Both the position numbers and the translations under genes were made by a program. From Prostheceraeus crozeri (taxonomy: Eukaryota; Platyhelminthes; Polycladida; Euryleptidae), in NCBI GenBank assembly GCA_907163375.1, contig CAJQUW010007460.1:251501-315500 (forward strand): a stretch of DNA of 64,000 nucleotides, in the 5' to 3' direction. Positions 12,732 through 25,400 of this stretch are shown here, in pieces. The notes under the pieces were generated by a model. That model made no database searches. It saw only the letters and a list, made by a program, of their open reading frames with translations, and had not been told where the DNA came from. The first letter of the stretch is position 1. Every line of letters begins with the position of its first letter.

Positions 12732-13377
12732 AGCACTCATCTGGTCGTGTATCGTCCTGTATTAGATAGTGCTGTCTACATTTAAATGCAATAATAGTGA
12801 CGGAGTGCACCAATTTTTCGATTTACACGAAATTCAATGCTTCAGGTATAGCTACTATTTGAGGACTTTTCAAATGCATTGGATCTTTTGTAGAAGCAAT
12901 TTGTAGATCTGCTTAAAAATCATGATTTATGAGCAAGGCTATTACTATTTTGTAATTCATGAATATTAAAGCTATTTAAGGTTCAGCGAGATCGTTAAGT
13001 TTTCAGGAAAGTCACCCCTTTCAAAGTTTGGTCATCAAAGTTTGAGGGAAGAGGCCAGCAGCAGAACTTCAAAGATAGAATTAGAAAATTGAAAACAGAA
13101 AGTCCTATGGGGATGGTGAAGTGTATTAGCCAAATTTATTAGAAGTGTATGCGTGTATAGAACGATACAGTGAGCAGCTTTCTGAGCAGGTCAATATCCG
13201 TGGGGGAAGGTTGATGTTCAGTACAGCTGAGATCTACTTACAAACATCGAGCTCATATTTCAATTTTTAAACGACTTTTTAAAAATCAATTGAAATTTTC
13301 AGATCAGTCTTGCATGAATGGTGAACAATAATTTATGTTAATCAAGATTCTGACAACTACGCTACCTTATACGCACA
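12732..13377. other. Unassigned flank left of the Polinton-like element
   Basis: Unique AT-rich sequence with no supported gene. It would have been continuous with the sequence beginning at 41,258 before the large element inserted. Confidence 0.5.
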
Positions 13378-13383
13378 TACAGT
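13378..13383. repeat. Left target-site duplication TACAGT
   Basis: Six bases immediately outside the left terminus, identical to those at 41252-41257. The empty site would have read ...GCACATACAGTTCCACG.... Confidence 0.9.
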
Positions 13384-14085
13384 AGTAGTAAGTAAAACTC
13401 CACTTCTGGACCGCGCAAGATGGCCGCCGTCGCTGACGTCCCCCCCCTCTGGAACGGCAGAGTGTCGTGGTCGGCCGCCGTGGTGCTTTGAGTCTGACGT
13501 CCCCCCCACTCTGGAACGGCAGAGTGTCGTGGTGTGCCGGCCAAGTGCGTCCGCCAGGTTCGCTGACGTCCCCCCCCTCTGGTCGACCGTCGTATAGCGC
13601 GCGGTGATGTGGTGTCTAGGTTGGCGTGGTGTGCCGGCCAGGTTGGGAGGGTGGTCTGTCGTAGCTCACCTGAAAAATCCTAAGTGTCAGAGTGGCTTTG
13701 TATGGGTAAAATTTTGAAAATTTTCCAAAGTGTGGAATTTCGACCTGGGACCGTCACCAAAATATTTTTCATCAAATTTCACGGACCCCCCCCCCCCGAC
13801 AGCAATCTTCTAACTTTGGTTCTAGTGAACGGATTTTGTCTTACAGCTATTCGTTTGAAAGAGGAGAAAAAACTGCTCGACGCCATTTTTGCCGCGAGTC
13901 AATCGGACCTCCCGTTCAAAAGTTAGAGCTGTTACAAAATTTTAGGTCGGAGCTCGCTCACCTGAAAAATCCTAAGTGTCAAGAGTGGCTTTGTATGGGT
14001 AAAATTTTGAAAATTTTCCAAAGTGTGGAATTTCGACCTGGGACCGTCACCAAAACATTTTTCATCAAATTTCACGGACCTCCCC
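13384..14085. repeat. Left terminal inverted repeat of the large element
   Basis: Matches the inverse complement of 40621-41251. The outer part is GC-rich with C-runs after GACGT and repeated CTCTGGAACGGCAGAGTG modules; the left copy has about 70 bp of extra module duplication. The inner part contains a roughly 290-bp unit beginning CACCTGAAAAATCCTAAGTG at about 13668 and repeated from about 13960. A third, more divergent partial unit follows to about 14250 and lies outside the inverted repeat proper. Confidence 0.9.
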
Positions 14086-14355
14086 CCCCTCGGGAGAGCT
14101 CGCTTCGATCTTGGCTTCTAGTGGACGGATTTTGTCGTGCAATAGCTCGTTTGAAAGCTAAGAGTGAGACAAATTCAGTGAAAGAAACGGCTTGTTCATA
14201 TCTGTCTTCGTTTAGATGTGAGACGCCATTTAAGATTTTGGGAGATTGACGAAAAACGACAGAGTTAGAATTTCCCAAGAAACAGCTCCAGCGGGCGAAT
14301 GAAGGCTCGGATTGGTAAACGGAGGCCAGATTTGGAATCAGCTTGATGTTATTGT

Positions 14356-14402
14356 CCAATGAGGATCATCATCCAATGAGAATCAAGCATTTCTATATAA
14401 AT
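14356..14402 (+). promoter_or_regulatory. Promoter: two CCAAT boxes and a TATA box
   Basis: CCAATGAG occurs at 14356 and again at 14373, followed by TATATAAATAG at 14394. Box order and spacing match a standard RNA polymerase II promoter reading rightwards. A pyrimidine tract ending in CTAG near 14490 and TTTTCAG at 14574-14580 look like splice acceptors, so the first transcript may be spliced. The minus-strand promoter upstream of polB has the same two-CCAAT plus TATA layout. Confidence 0.7.
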
Positions 14403-14580
14403 AGCGAGCCTTCCACAGTGAGAATCATTCCATCGTTGAATCGCACGACTGACGGACGCACATTTTCTCTCTCTCTCTCTCTCTCTCTAGTTCCCTATTC
14501 TATTATCCAACTCAAATGTTAAGTCGCTACTTTCCTCCCTCCCTTGAACGTAAACTTAATACAATCTTTTCCATTTTCAG

Positions 14581-15285
14581 GCATCTACTCCATCTGCTGC
14601 ACTAGTAGGACAAAATGGTGGTCAGACGTTACAAGGTTCGCTACGATCAGATCATCTACAACTGAGGCCAGTGGAAGAAACAACCAAGGTACATAATCCT
14701 ACACCGCTACAGCGTAAATTTAAACAAGTCTTGCGTTATGACGATCATGGCGTAGTACTCCAAACGGGAATGCTCCCTTCCACGGATGTCAAGATAATGC
14801 ACAATCAGTATGGGGACTACATACTGATCCCCGTGAGTCCGTACATTCGCCACCAACTTGATATTATTGAGGAGTACGTGACATTAAATATGGACATTCC
14901 TACTCCTCTTGCTCAAGAGTGGAAGGCGAGATATGACAAGGATACTCCCTATAGAAAGATTTGGGATGGTAATCAAATTTGCCTACCGGTATCACATTGG
15001 TGCACTTACTATAAGAAGGAGGGAGATCATTCAACACCCATCACATGCGACGAGCTCGGAGAAGGTACTTGGGATATCCTTTTCAAAGTGAATGGGCTAT
15101 ATTATGGTCGGCATAAGGATGATAAAATAGCCTCTCTCTCCATGCATATGGAATCCATCCTATATATTCCAAAACCACCCAACGTGGACGACATAATTGA
15201 TCAAATCCTTAACAGCAGTGGTACGAAGCGCAAGTCGGAGAAGAATGCTGCATCAAAACGCAAACCAAAGAAGGAGAATTACTAG
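14581..15285 (+). CDS. Basic protein, possible nucleic-acid-binding, unknown family
   Basis: The frame is open from the splice-acceptor-like TTTTCAG ending at 14580 through to 15285. The clearly protein-like part starts near 14671 (about 204 residues). No in-frame ATG lies at the beginning, so the start is probably supplied by an upstream exon and is not fixed. The central part is rich in aromatic residues and short strands (GDYILIPVSPYIR, ICLPVSHWCTYYKK, WDILFKVNGLYYGRHKDD), which would suit a beta-rich fold. The last 20 residues form a Lys/Arg-rich tail (SGTKRKSEKNAASKRKPKK) that could be a nuclear localisation or DNA-contact segment. It is the first gene after the left terminus and lies behind a strong-looking promoter. 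A single-stranded-DNA-binding role in replication would fit the position but is a guess. Confidence 0.6.
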   Translation, partial: ASTPSAALVGQNGGQTLQGSLRSDHLQLRPVEETTKVHNPTPLQRKFKQVLRYDDHGVVLQTGMLPSTDVKIMHNQYGDYILIPVSPYIRHQLDIIEEYVTLNMDIPTPLAQEWKARYDKDTPYRKIWDGNQICLPVSHWCTYYKKEGDHSTPITCDELGEGTWDILFKVNGLYYGRHKDDKIASLSMHMESILYIPKPPNVDDIIDQILNSSGTKRKSEKNAASKRKPKKENY

Positions 15286-15319
15286 TCCTTTCCTAACTCT
15301 ACCCTATGACAATTCGCTT

Positions 15320-15445
15320 ATGTGCTTTGAGTGTCGTAGACGTGGTCTTATTAGATACATTTTACTTCTTCGTTGTCATCATATCATTTGTGTATTTTGT
15401 CGTGAAAAGCATCGATGTAATTCTTCATTTTGTAATATGTTATAG
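15320..15445 (+). CDS. 41-aa RING-like zinc-binding mini-protein
   Basis: An ATG at 15320 opens a 41-codon frame with a dense Cys/His pattern: C-F-E-C, eleven residues, C-H-H-I-I-C-V-F-C, then C-N-S-S-F-C. This fits the RING order C-x2-C-x11-C-x1-H-x2-C-x2-C-x6-C-x4-C; only the last pair is spaced wider than the usual C-x2-C. The protein would consist of almost nothing but the zinc module. It lies 35 bp after the preceding gene on the same strand and 53 bp before the exonuclease-like gene. RING mini-proteins often act as ubiquitin-ligase or transcription modulators, but no activity can be inferred here. The frame also extends upstream into the previous gene, and that part is a shadow. Confidence 0.5.
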   Translation: MCFECRRRGLIRYILLLRCHHIICVFCREKHRCNSSFCNML

Positions 15446-15497
15446 AACGTTTCCTTAGATGTGTAAATTTCCGTTTTAGGCTTCTATCATCATTTTT

Positions 15498-16052
15498 ATG
15501 GATTGTGAGGGTGAACCTGTACAGGAGCTCAGTGCTATTGCCATGAACAATTGGACATATCAGACTGTTAGTGTCTATCATCAACATGCCAACTGCGATC
15601 CCAATGTTGATCAATGGGCGAAAAAACACATTCATGGACTTAATCTGAAATATTTGCAAGACTATGGCTTTTCTTGTGACAGTGCTCTTCTTATTGACTT
15701 TAAACGATGGTTAGCTGCTTTCAATGTTATACGCATCTTTTGCAATAATCCTGGTAAGGAGAGGAAAGTATTTCCCAATCTAATCATTGATGATATTTTG
15801 CTCCCGCCTTGGGATAGTAGAGTGAATCAATATTATCATGAAGTCACGAAACGTTTTAAGGATTTGTCTGTTCGTTGTAGTAGCTACGTTCATAACCAAT
15901 GCTTCTTTCCTCCTTACCTCAACACTGCCAAAGTCCTGTATGGTTATCATTGCTCGCTGTATGATAGTTACCAGCTGTATCTATTTTATCTCTTTCAAAC
16001 CAATACTTGTGGCATTTATATGTTGCAAAATGCTTGGTTCGCATGTCTGTAG
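15498..16052 (+). CDS. DEDDh-type 3'-5' exonuclease-like protein
   Basis: 184 residues. The order of motifs fits the DnaQ/DEDDh nuclease fold: D-x-E at residues 2-4 (MDCEG), a long middle with IHGLN (45-49) and an acidic IIDDI segment (97-100), and the terminal H-x4-D motif at 151-156 (HCSLYD). In this fold the D-x-E sits at the end of the first beta strand, and the hydrophobic codons just before the ATG (reading S-I-I-I-F) extend it. A T-rich tract ending TTTTAG at 15479 suggests the frame may begin in an upstream exon. Active members use the acidic residues and His to hold two metal ions. The polymerase has its own proofreading domain, so this would be a second exonuclease, perhaps for recombination, primer removal or RNA. 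Divergent, so the assignment is a motif-level inference. Confidence 0.5.
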   Translation: MDCEGEPVQELSAIAMNNWTYQTVSVYHQHANCDPNVDQWAKKHIHGLNLKYLQDYGFSCDSALLIDFKRWLAAFNVIRIFCNNPGKERKVFPNLIIDDILLPPWDSRVNQYYHEVTKRFKDLSVRCSSYVHNQCFFPPYLNTAKVLYGYHCSLYDSYQLYLFYLFQTNTCGIYMLQNAWFACL

Positions 16053-16130
16053 TGTTATATCTATTGCATTGTCAATATTAGATTGTTATCTGATTGAGGA
16101 TGGAGTAGTAAAGCAGTTGAGTTGTTAAGC

Positions 16131-16439
16131 ATGTTTGACTTATTGTCCATAGCAGTAGTAGGTATGGGTTTAGTTAATTATATAAGAGCAGGCGAGGAGG
16201 ATCATGTCTTTCAAACGAGAAATCTGGGTTCTGCGGAACGGGAAAGGAACGCATTATACATTTTGTCATATAGGCAAGATTTTAGAGAAAGAGAGCAGTC
16301 GGATCATGTCTTTTCTCGTTGTCACACGCGTACTGATGTTCGGAGGAATCAATATACTATTTCATACGATTTGCGAAGTCGACAATGGCAAACGGATTTA
16401 AAATGGAGCAGCGTGGTTCAAGATGATGGTCGCGATTAG
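16131..16439 (+). CDS. Small hypothetical protein with hydrophobic N-terminus and Arg-rich body
   Basis: 102 residues from the ATG at 16131. Residues 1-18 are hydrophobic (FDLLSIAVVGMGLVNYI). The rest is charged and Arg/Tyr-rich, with two similar DHVF-containing segments (EEDHVFQTR and QSDHVFSRC) about 36 residues apart. It follows the exonuclease-like gene on the same strand by 78 bp and is the last plausible gene before the gene-free interior. No family is recognised; the internal similarity is mild evidence that it is a real protein. Confidence 0.35.
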   Translation: MFDLLSIAVVGMGLVNYIRAGEEDHVFQTRNLGSAERERNALYILSYRQDFREREQSDHVFSRCHTRTDVRRNQYTISYDLRSRQWQTDLKWSSVVQDDGRD

Positions 16440-19400
16440 AATGCTTTAGCCCTTTACTTTGCTAAGAGTTAATGTGATGAAGACCTCGAACATCATCTTC
16501 GATGCCAGATGGGATGCCGCATTGGTCGATTGGGCTGAGCACGCTATTAGTTTTTAGAGCTTAGGTGAAATATCATCATTCTAGTTTAGTGACATTATTG
16601 CCTTTGTGCAAAGGAATGGACGCGAGCGGTGATTAGAATTAAGTCGCTGCTTATCCATTATATGTCAATTGCTAGTAGTTCACACTGGTTTATGGAGAAA
16701 TGGGATAGAGTAGTCAGTGGAACATCCGTCCGCTCGTATAAGATACTCATTTTGCTAATTCAATAGTATCATATAGGGATTAAAGGATGGATTGTAGCTA
16801 TGACACCCCGTGAGAATGAAATTGTCATTTTAATGACCAGGATCATATGGGTGATAGCAAGATACTTAGTGATTGAATGAAACGCTGCTTTAATTCGTTT
16901 GCCTTGCACTTATTCAAACACACTTCATTCCGAGTAAAGAGACAGATATTGAACACTGCAGTGAGATTGAAGCGGATTTTACCTGGGCTATATTTTGACA
17001 TGCAACTAGTTCTACCCATACAAATGGAAATAATTGTCAGAGACTTATATGCAGTCTGGGCTCATCATCTTCGATAATGTAAGTCAAGTCCATATCTTGA
17101 CTGGTACATTTTGTCGAGCCGTATCTGCATTATTTAGAAAAGGCTCACTATCGAAGTATAAGTCTACACTATTTCATTGTACTTCAATAGCGTACAAGGG
17201 ATCATTATTGTCTTAAGGATAGACAAAATCAAGGGGCTTACCTGGTGAAAGCTGCAATTGATTTCGTATGTGATTGCTCTCAAAAAGAGTAAGCGACTTG
17301 CTATAGACTTCAGTAACACGGATTGGAACATGAAAACGCGCCCTTGGCTTCAATGGAAACTATTTGAGTTGTTGTAAGCTGGCAACTGTAGTCTGTTTTT
17401 TGTAAGTCGACCAAACGCGGATGGAGGTAATAGGTAAAATCATACGTACGACTATGCTATTCAAGACTTATGCGTCAAGACTGATCGCTATTACCTTTAA
17501 TGTGCCATTGCGTCCAATTTCGCCGTACTGTTATGTCACAATCATGCGTTTAATCGCTAATCGTTGACATTCAACTTGGCAAAGTGTACTCACTACTGCT
17601 GATCGAATGCTATTTCTTTCGGGTCGATGTAAAGACCATCGTGTATTGTCAGCCCAAGGTAGATTCTAACACGAGAAAATGGCGCGAGTACCTATGCCAA
17701 ATGTGGATAATGAATAGAAATAGCGTGTCTTCAGACCAGATAGATCTTAATTCAGCCATTGCCAGGACTAATGCGTCCGACGACTCGCGGACAGCCCGTC
17801 AAAAAATGCTCTTCAGCGATATAGCATATGTTCTCTCAACGAGCCATTGTCCAACCGAAGCTCTCCGTTTTAAAAAAACATTGCATTATGTGAAGGTGAG
17901 ACCAATATTCCTTATCTCATGCGTGAAGTGAATTCATGCTATACGACATGGCCAACGCGGATAACAGACGTGCTCCATCTTGATGAGCCAAATATATTCC
18001 ATCCTCGCATGTAGTTACTTGAGAGCGAAATTTTGAGAGACGAAGAAAGATGCCACTCAATGTATAGCTTGCCGAATTTATCTACAAACTCAACTGGAAA
18101 AAGTGCACTCTCATCTTTCCATCAGAGCAGAGATATGCCGAACGAAAACATACTCAGCCCAAAAGGGCTGTTGCAATCCTTCTCCAATCCTAAAGTCACC
18201 CTTCGAATAGACAAGCAACTGCAGTGTACCAATGACTTAGCCTCCCTTGCCAACACAAAAGGGTGGGCAAGCGGTTAATCCCTATTGGGTTTCATTGCTT
18301 TAGTCATACATAATCCGACATGAGTATGCCCTGGCCAATTGTTGTGATGCATACCATTGATTTTGCGTGTCAAATATTCTGTTGGCTCTTAAGCATTTAA
18401 GAAAAGGATTGTTCAGCCTTTGTCAATGTATGATAATGCAGTTAACTGTTGACAGTGTCATAATAGTGAGGTCTCTAAATCTCATGCAAGGTTGGATTCT
18501 AGCAGTTAAAAACTCTGCTAATTTCGATCGACTAGAATAGTTCTTGGACTGAGCTGTAATAACGACCGGACCAATCTCATGCGAGGTCGTTGTTTTTCAG
18601 GAATAAAACACGTTGATCATATCTCGCACGGTTCTGAATTTGCTATTGGAGTTAATATAAGGAGATGATTGGTAAGTCTAACCCGTTTTAACGTTGTGAA
18701 CCTTTCATTCAGAATGACATTGCAAAGTGATTTGCATGCTTCGCAACTTTTATATGCGATCAATGCTTTCACCCGTGTATGTGTATCATTTATGGCAAGA
18801 TTGCGATAAACTTCAGTATGCTTCTGTCTGTTGCTTGCAACTTTATTTACGGTATGCGGATGAAGGCATTATATGCTAGTGATTTGATTAATAAAAGACA
18901 TTATGTCTAAGAATAGTTCAATGACTGATGATGTTTGGTCTATACGCTATGTGATCACCTGACTGCTGTATTAACAGAGCACATAGAAGAGTGCTGCTTT
19001 GAATATCCTCATAAAAGTATGTCACTACAGAAAATTTTATGTGTCATCTCTGTCCTCGATGGAAGAAACAAGTAAAGACTAGGTGCGTTTTACACTTCAG
19101 TAAACCCTTATAGAGTATACATACCAACAGAATATTTATGTTCTTTTCACCGGACTGATCCATGGCGAAAGGAGCTAAACGATCTAAACTTTGCAATTAA
19201 TACGTATATCTCCGAAACCGGAATTCACTAGGCGCTGCCATAAGTTATGCTATTTTCAAGAAATGTCACCGCGCAGAGAGTCATCAAAGATCAATAGTCT
19301 GTCCTTGAAATAATTTTTCTATTAGCAGGCGCGTACCTCGAAGTATAGATAACCACAACATCAGGCGTTATCCTTAATTCAATTGACGCTCTTTACGCTA

Positions 19401-22400
19401 CAGATGAAATTTTTCGTAAGCAGCTAGTCCGCTGGAAAATAGAAAATTCTAGCATTTTACTCGAGTTACTTATTTAGAGAACCGTTTGAAACTGCTCCCT
19501 GACTTTACGCTGAATGTACGAGTCTACGAAACTTGGTCCGGAAGAATAGTTATAGTTATTTCATGGTTATTACTCGTGACATAGTTTATTGAGTATATTA
19601 CTTCCCAGGATGTTAATGAATTCTTATGACTACAAACTTATGAGCTTGCCTCATATTCTCGTGCCATGAGTCTAAGGTTTATTAACAGCTCAGTGCCATC
19701 TTGCAAATACAAATGATTGATAGGAACAATTGACTGCCATGCAAGAAGTAGTATAATATGCACGAACCTCAACCTTGCATATCAAAGTGTATCAGCGAAT
19801 TCATAAGATCCAACAGTCAGTAGACTAGTATTATTATCTATAATCAGCAAGAAAATCTGTTGAGCAATTTTCACGATACAAACCCTGGATCAAGACATCG
19901 TGCTAAGTAGTTTTGATCTATTACATCGTTGAACTCACCTTGTATTCTGAGTGCATGATGAACTAAACCATCTTTAGGCATCTCGAACGACGAATAGCTC
20001 GCATATGCGTCTCTGTTATTTCCTACATATGTTATGACTTGCAAATACACCCCTAATCTCTAAATGCATCAACTGACGCGCTAGAAGCATGAGACCATAA
20101 TCCTCTTTTCATTACGATAGTATTGATAGCCAACCAATAATACTTCAATGGGTGATTGGTAATGCTTCAAATCGGTTATAGATAGGAGACTTGAATAATC
20201 TAGTATGCTCCGAACGCACGTATACATGGGAATGAGATCAGACTATAAAGTGATGTGAGTGCGAGGGTCACGTCTATTGTATGAAGCACACTTGCTAGGT
20301 TGGTTCATTTGTAGAATCTTTCTGCGGATCTACGTAAAACTGATTGGAAAGCGCAAATAGTCAAGTAAGGCTATGTGTTATCACACAACTTTGCTGCTGT
20401 TGGTTCTCATATTTCTTTGAAAAATAGTGAAAGGAACTATATTGAGAAAGAAACTATGACATATGTATTCAAAAGCATTTGCTGTTTGAATAGAGTCGTA
20501 GCGCCTGACTTCGCAATGCTTCAGACGAATATGACGAATAAATTGAGTAACCCAACCAAATTAGTGGTTTAAGAGCGCTGTCACTGCTGCTTACCAATGG
20601 CCTCTCTCCAGCCACGATAGACTCAAACTAAGCACAACAACAAAAATTGAGGGGTTTAAGACGTCAAGACACGCTGCTCGAACGATCCTAGCACTTCCTC
20701 CACATGCGCTCACCTCACTAAAAACTGCAAAACTCGAAGGTAAAAGGAGAACAGACGCTCAAGAACAGCTACGCCTCTACCCGAGGATCTACATCGCACC
20801 TTCTTTATTAATACAATGTACTCTCTAGCCTATAGTTAAATAGGATAGTGAAAGCACGGTTAAAGTAAATCAGTCTGCTCTTGCCCAATGGATAAAAATG
20901 GACATGCCTGCCATTGAGCAGAGTCCGTAATTTCTGTATATGAGTAGCACTGATGCATTGCTCGTGCGCTTGCCGCTTTGCCATGTCCTCACATGAAATG
21001 CCACGCCGTCAAAGCACGTAGGTTGAATGAATCCGTTGTCACTTGCATTGGATCGCAATAACCGGCGCCAGCTCTAAAGCTAAATGCTTGCCAGCTATGT
21101 ATGATAACCCCTAAGCAATGTGAACTAAATGTAGAACAAGGCATACGAACCCAACAAACCAGAAGCTATAAAGAGACTAGGAACATTGGCGATGCAGATA
21201 ATAAAAGATGTCAGTCGTCATGCGTGTAATGTACTGAGAAGCGCAAGAAACACAAAAGATGACTCGAACGGTATTTAGTTGAGAAAGGTGTGGCAATCTG
21301 TCATGTCTGTCGATATTCTGGGGTAAAAAATCCGGCAGGATTACTGTGAATCGTGCTCTGAATCTGGTCAAATTCAAGACTTAATTTATACAATAAGCGA
21401 TGGATGTAGAAGATGCATTGCCACGGAGATCACAAAGGAGTTGTAGAACCCACTGCTAAATGGTCTAAGTAATTATCCAAAGAAGGCGGCTAGGTGGGCT
21501 CTACTTCATACACTTCCACAAACATACCACAAGCGATGAAAACGAACTAAGAGTGTAAAGGGAGGTCATGACCGCCTACACCTGCCATTATATTCGTTCT
21601 AACTGACATCGCAAACAAGACGCGCGAACAAATGACGGTTGACCGACCCGCCAATTGCAGAATATTTGGTCGATGACAGTCGATGTTGCCTCCATTTCCC
21701 TAAGAAAACATAATGAGCAAACGGCGCAGAATTAATTTGTGATGATGTTTGAACCGCTTCCAATTGATATCTTTACTACGCGTTAAACATATACGGTTCG
21801 GGCGAATACACTCATCCCATTTTATTACAAACCTACGTCATTAAGATGAATTGTGTGCACTACCGGCCGGTTATGACAGTGCAAAAACGGGCCTCAATTC
21901 CAACTATACATATTTTTCAGAAAAACTGCAAAGAAGGGAAGGAGGTCGCATTACGCATAAAGACAAAAGACATTTTTCCCGAAACAATTTTGTCAAGATC
22001 GAAGAGGAAAAGAGTGTTTGCAGTAAATTCAGCATTGTGACCGAAAAAAGGATTGATTATATTCGAGAGGCGTGATCAAGGTAAATAAGACGCTTTGAAA
22101 GATTGATCAGTTCAGATTGGTAACGAGTAATGACTTATAATTCAAGCTGCATCTCGGTGAGAGGCATGACATTGTGGATGTAACTGTTTTTTAAAGTCTG
22201 GCACTAAGTTAAAAAGAAAATCGTGGCTTATAAAGTCTTGTGGCACGTACTGTTTTACGTGCTCTCAAGTTCTTTAATTCGGCACACACATATAAAATAC
22301 TCGCTGACAAATGGTGGTCTTGACACAATTATTGATCAACTGCCAAATGGCTCTCTGAACCCATCAAACATTCGGGGACTATCCAAATGGCGTTTTATCA

Positions 22401-25400
22401 TAATTGGCACATATCAATCCGTCCAGTAGATGATTGAACTAGCCTAAGACAATCGACTCTAGAATCTCATATCCATTTGTCGTTCGCGAATTCACTGGCT
22501 CATGCTCCCAGTGAGACTGTAAATGAACGCCCTGCATCACATGTAGTTCAAGTGAAAAGTGGTGGCATGAAGCGTAATCAAGTTCTTGTCCTATAACTCA
22601 CGCAGTTGAAAAGTACGCTTTATTCGTCACTGTTAGTGAAGAGGTTAAGTGCCTGTCCATATTGAATAATGGAGTTCAGGGCTATCTCAAAAGTGGTATT
22701 GCAAGTAAGTGTTTATCGAAGTGCATAAAGTCCTCGAGTGAACCAGTCTCCGAATTGGACTCATCCGACAGACCATAGCAGAGGGTGACAATTTAAACGA
22801 TTACGTATATCTAAAGGACGCCCTTGATTAATCAAGAAAGGAGGCTCTTAGCTCCGTGTTACCCACGCGATGACGAAAGGATTGTATGGAAAGGTGATGT
22901 CACTGAGAAAAATGGAAGAAATTGTGAAACATGAGTTTGGTAGAGCCTGATTTGAAACCGCGATCATACGAACTACTACCCCCACGGGCCTTGAGGAGAA
23001 GGTGAGAAGATCAATGGCTGAAAGTGAAACATATTTGGTGCTTTGTTACGTCAGAGGGCAGAGCAATCAGCGTATTCAGTCATCTTAATCAAGAATACAG
23101 TGGCAAAGCTCGTGGATGCGTGAAGAATGGTGTTTGTCAGATGATCCGGACATGTGCCTTATCTCTATCTTCCAAGTGTGATCGACCTTGAATATGCAAT
23201 CTTGCATGATGCAAGCAGTTTGTACGTGACTCAACACGAAATCTGTTTTGATGGGCTATACTGATGACTTGTGATCAGAAGATCCTACCGTGATTCATGC
23301 AACATGCGTCTCATTTTTGTAACTTCACGACTCAACTAATCTGTCTGTCCGTAGGTGTAGGGTTTTGAGGCTAGGAATTGCACCAATTCCATTACAACCG
23401 TGCCGCCTGCGCCATTTTATTCGACCGGAACGTCCCTCCGTATGGAGAGTGGGTGGCAGGACATACTTGAAAAGTTTTGCAATCTGGCGGACTCGCCAGC
23501 CATAAATCGTGTTGTGAAGCACCTCTCGAGTCATTCTAGCCATAACTGTCGGGTATGATCTCCTACTCAGCAAATAAGAATCTGATGTTTGTTTTAAGTA
23601 AAGCATCGTCCTTCTTGGCACTATTGCCCTATAGGTGCTGGGGTATGGTTGAGCTACTTGTGTATAAAACTGATATCCAGAGGTGTTTTAAGATGTGATT
23701 ATTTGCCGCTGAAGAGCTATTGAAGTCTTTGTTGGGGAGCTAACATGGGGATGGGAGGGTGGTTTTTGCGTGAGTGAATCTTTCCAGAAGGGAACGCGGG
23801 TTCTTAAAAACTTTGAAAGGTATAAAGTTTTAGAAAAAGCAGACTGCTATGTTTGCTTGGAATGTCGGTGGGTTACTCAATGGAAAAGAGAACAAGACAC
23901 GGTTCTTTAAACAAGAAACTATGATTAGAAAAAAACGGACAGACCTTGGAGGTGAGTGGAAAAGCATCGCTACGGTCAAGATCGAAAGGAAATCACCTGG
24001 TTAAAGGTGCGCGAATATGAACTAATAACAGGTCAAAAGAGCGGAATTCGACGGAAAAACCGTCACGTCGCACGAGAGATTCTAATCAGTGTCATCTAAG
24101 GCGGGTGCGATCATCTGTCTAAAAGGCTATCTAAACACGGACGGAAAACGTCGTGCAGCCAGGGATGAGGATAACACTTTCTAATCAGAGTCGATACGTG
24201 TAGCTAACAGACCTATAACCGAGTTTTTGTTCGTACGTGCTTTGTGGCCATAACTATCTAAAATCAGTGAGCCATAGCTCAGGTGGAACAGAAATATGTC
24301 TCGTTAGTTTTTGCATATGTTATTGGATTCGCATTACAAGTCATCCATTACGAGAATAGCATTATTCTGGCCCCATTGGAATTTGTTATGATTCACTAGG
24401 TGTGATTTTGTAGGGTATTATCATACGTGTACTGAACATGCTACGATAGCCCCTTTCAGTAGGATTAATGCGTGTTTATGGTTCCGGATGGTTGGGAGAT
24501 GTTTAGAGTAGTGATTCATGGGACCCGCAGATCTGAGCATACGGACTTTTCTTGCGGCTTCCACCGTCACGTTTAGAGGAGCGATGCGGTTGATTTTGAG
24601 GTTTTTAGAATTCAGCTCAAGAACAGATGTGTACCAATTGGCATCTCCATTACTATCGCTTGAACGTGATACTTTCATAAAGCTATATACGGGAGTTGCT
24701 GAGCAAAGATGCAGCAGTAGACCATGGTGACTACATTAACGGTTGGCGCTGCAGAATGTCGTCTTCTATATCCCTGATTGTATAGAGAATGCCAGTATGA
24801 GCAGGTGGAGGTGTCAGAGTTCAATTCGCAAAGCGATATCACAGTTTCATCCAGCTATCCCTAGCACCAAAAAGTATCTAAATATGGTGCATAAGTCCAA
24901 TGCTGATTTCATCAGTGGTATCTACAGAGAAGTGTTACAATACGCCAGGCTCAAAGACTTTGTTGACAAATACAGTAATCATCATGGAACAGAGCCAGGT
25001 GGCGTATTGTGTAACGTACAGCGCAGATGAATGCTGCAGTATGATGTGAAAATGGATATGTGATAGATGTGATAATGCTAAACAGCTATTATGTTGGCTC
25101 TTCGGTAACATCGGAGCGTTATCAGATGCTCTTCCTTGATTAAAGATATCGGATCAAAGATATGGTCATACAAGCGTTTATATTTAGCTTCTCGCTGTTA
25201 ATCCGAAAGCTTTAGCTATCGTCGAGATCTTTAGACCAGCTCACAAGTGCTGATCTATACTTGCTAGTATAAGCCTGACTTTGCGCAATAACCAGTAAAT
25301 GCATCATGCTTGGCGTAATCAAGAAATGGACATTGAATAAGGACCAATTTTAGAACTTGCAATTGTGTGGCGCATAGATATTGCAACTTTACATTCGTTC

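Noticed and set aside
13362-14359. Several open frames in the left terminal repeat
   Set aside because: All fall in the inverted repeat and its tandem inner units; frames are a by-product of repetition.
22790-23160. Fragments in the gene-free interior faintly like a LINE tail (DYVYLKD...)
   Set aside because: Only a few residues match and no further motif follows; not enough to call a LINE.
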